A stretch of DNA of 64,000 nucleotides from Neorhizobium galegae (GTDB taxonomy: Bacteria; Pseudomonadota; Alphaproteobacteria; Rhizobiales; Rhizobiaceae): assembly GCF_021391675.1 (NCBI RefSeq), contig NZ_CP090095.1, forward strand, positions 191,501-255,500, in the 5' to 3' direction. Made by a program: the position numbers and the translations under genes. Under the pieces are notes generated by a model. That model was not told where the DNA came from. It did not search any database and was given only the letters and a program-made list of their open reading frames with translations. Positions 63,409 to 64,000 of this stretch are shown piece after piece. Position 1 is the stretch's first letter. Each line of letters begins with the position of its first letter.

Positions 63409-64000
63409 ATGACCATACACACGATCGGCACACACCCGGTGGCTATCGGCAAGAACCCCGAACGGAGCCGCGAGCACAATCGCCGCGTCGTGCTGGATGT
63501 GGTGCGCCGCCACGGTTCGCTTGGCCGCGCCCATATTGCCAAGCTCACCCAGCTGACCCCCCAGGCGGTCGCCAATATCGTCGACGAACTCGCCGGCGAG
63601 GGCCTGCTGATGGAGATGGGCCGGCTGAAATCCGGCCGCGGCCAGCCGCCGATCCAGTTTGCTGTCAACCCGGAAGGCGGCGCCACCATCGGCGTCGAAA
63701 TCGCCGCCGATCACATGGTGACGGTGGCGCTCGATCTCTCCGGCGGGCTCCGGGCAAAGCGCATCACGCCGCTCAAGGATACCACTCCGGGGCATATCCT
63801 GCCCGCTTTCGCAGCCGAGCTTGCCGCCGTCACCGAACTGCTCGGCACAAAGCTTCTCGGCACCGGCGTCGTCATGCCGGGTCCGTTCGAGATCGACGGC
63901 ATGACCTCGGTCGGCCCGACGACGCTGCCGGGCTGGGCTGGCCTCGATGCCGCCCAGGCGCTCAGCGAAGCCTGCGGCCATGCGGTGATCGTCGAAAACG
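63409..64000 (+). CDS. ROK-family transcriptional regulator (partial, cut by the window end)
   Basis: The first 197 residues of a ROK repressor; the frame is open to the last base. The winged helix covers NRRVVLDVVRRHGSLGRAHIAKLTQLTPQAVANIVDELAGEGLLME (roughly residues 24-69) with GRLKSGRGQPPIQFAVNP as wing. The sugar-kinase-like ROK domain begins near residue 88 (GATIGVEIAADHMVTVALDLSG) and includes GTGVVMPGPFE. ATG 63409 has GGGCGAG nearby. It is divergent from the ArgH-kinase ABC operon and is its probable regulator. Confidence 0.88.
   Translation, partial: MTIHTIGTHPVAIGKNPERSREHNRRVVLDVVRRHGSLGRAHIAKLTQLTPQAVANIVDELAGEGLLMEMGRLKSGRGQPPIQFAVNPEGGATIGVEIAADHMVTVALDLSGGLRAKRITPLKDTTPGHILPAFAAELAAVTELLGTKLLGTGVVMPGPFEIDGMTSVGPTTLPGWAGLDAAQALSEACGHAVIVEN

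Noticed and set aside
1..64000. CRISPR arrays, tRNA/rRNA genes, transposases or prophage genes
   Set aside because: No regularly spaced repeats, no tRNA T-loop-like segments in the gaps and no transposase or phage motifs were seen.

Overview
The window looks like chromosomal DNA of a high-GC alphaproteobacterium of the Rhizobiaceae (Rhizobium/Agrobacterium/Sinorhizobium type). The signs are an irr gene divergent from fabA-fabB-fabI, an rbfA-truB-rpsO-pnp block, many solute-binding-protein transporters (TRAP, TTT, branched-chain-type ABC, two CUT1 sugar ABC systems), and intergenic palindromic repeats resembling RIME elements of rhizobia. No rRNA, tRNA, CRISPR, prophage or transposase was seen. 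Species cannot be assigned from sequence alone.

Layout. 1-9120: a compact chemosensory locus. STAS, CheY, CheA, CheW and two near-duplicate chemoreceptors lie on the minus strand, divergent from a 577-residue coiled-coil chemotaxis-like protein. The shared upstream region holds an exact TTAA-N7-TTAA (CtrA-type) box. 9297-15232: translation and RNA genes (rbfA, truB, rpsO, pnp), an RsmC-like methyltransferase and an orphan PIN-like protein. 15236-18566: fabA-fabB-fabI and the Fur-family regulator irr. 18573-22682: assorted single genes (TRIC-type membrane protein, secreted EF-hand-like protein, YdcF, DUF1275, HI0933 flavoprotein). 22702-30025: a fused hydantoinase/5-oxoprolinase divergent from a TRAP transporter and a winged-helix regulator. 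30022-38778: an arylformamidase-like hydrolase, a benzoate/2-aminobenzoate-CoA-ligase-like enzyme, a complete branched-chain-type ABC transporter, a MarR regulator and glutaminase. 38827-45987: a TctCBA tricarboxylate transporter, an orphan periplasmic binding protein, a DUF1993 protein and the TctD-TctE two-component pair; tctD carries a frameshift in this sequence. 45990-56558: a divergent amino-sugar (GlcNAc/MurNAc) catabolic and uptake regulon. 56620-64000: a second sugar ABC operon with a PfkB kinase and an ArgH-family lyase, divergent from a ROK regulator cut by the window end.

How the parts work together. Most of the accessory DNA consists of self-contained uptake-plus-catabolism modules, each with its own regulator and a plausible operator: a GntR-type 19-bp element at both ends of the nag/mur divergent region, a 13-bp-arm palindrome beside the ROK gene, an 11-bp-spaced direct repeat upstream of tctC, and GTGGAA/TTCCAC half-sites before the branched-chain-type ABC operon. 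The two CUT1 systems meet tail to tail at about 56.6 kb around a palindromic repeat.

The most promising candidates for new biology are three. The first is the operon at 56620-63147, which pairs an argininosuccinate-lyase-family enzyme with a sugar ABC importer and a sugar kinase; this suggests catabolism of an aminodicarboxylate-sugar conjugate or similar compound. The second is the compact chemosensory system with no CheR or CheB beside it and a divergent protein with a degenerate receptor tip. The third is the nag/mur regulon with a divergent MurQ and a co-transcribed Gfo/Idh/MocA dehydrogenase. Assignments rest on reading motifs and context; no database search was run.
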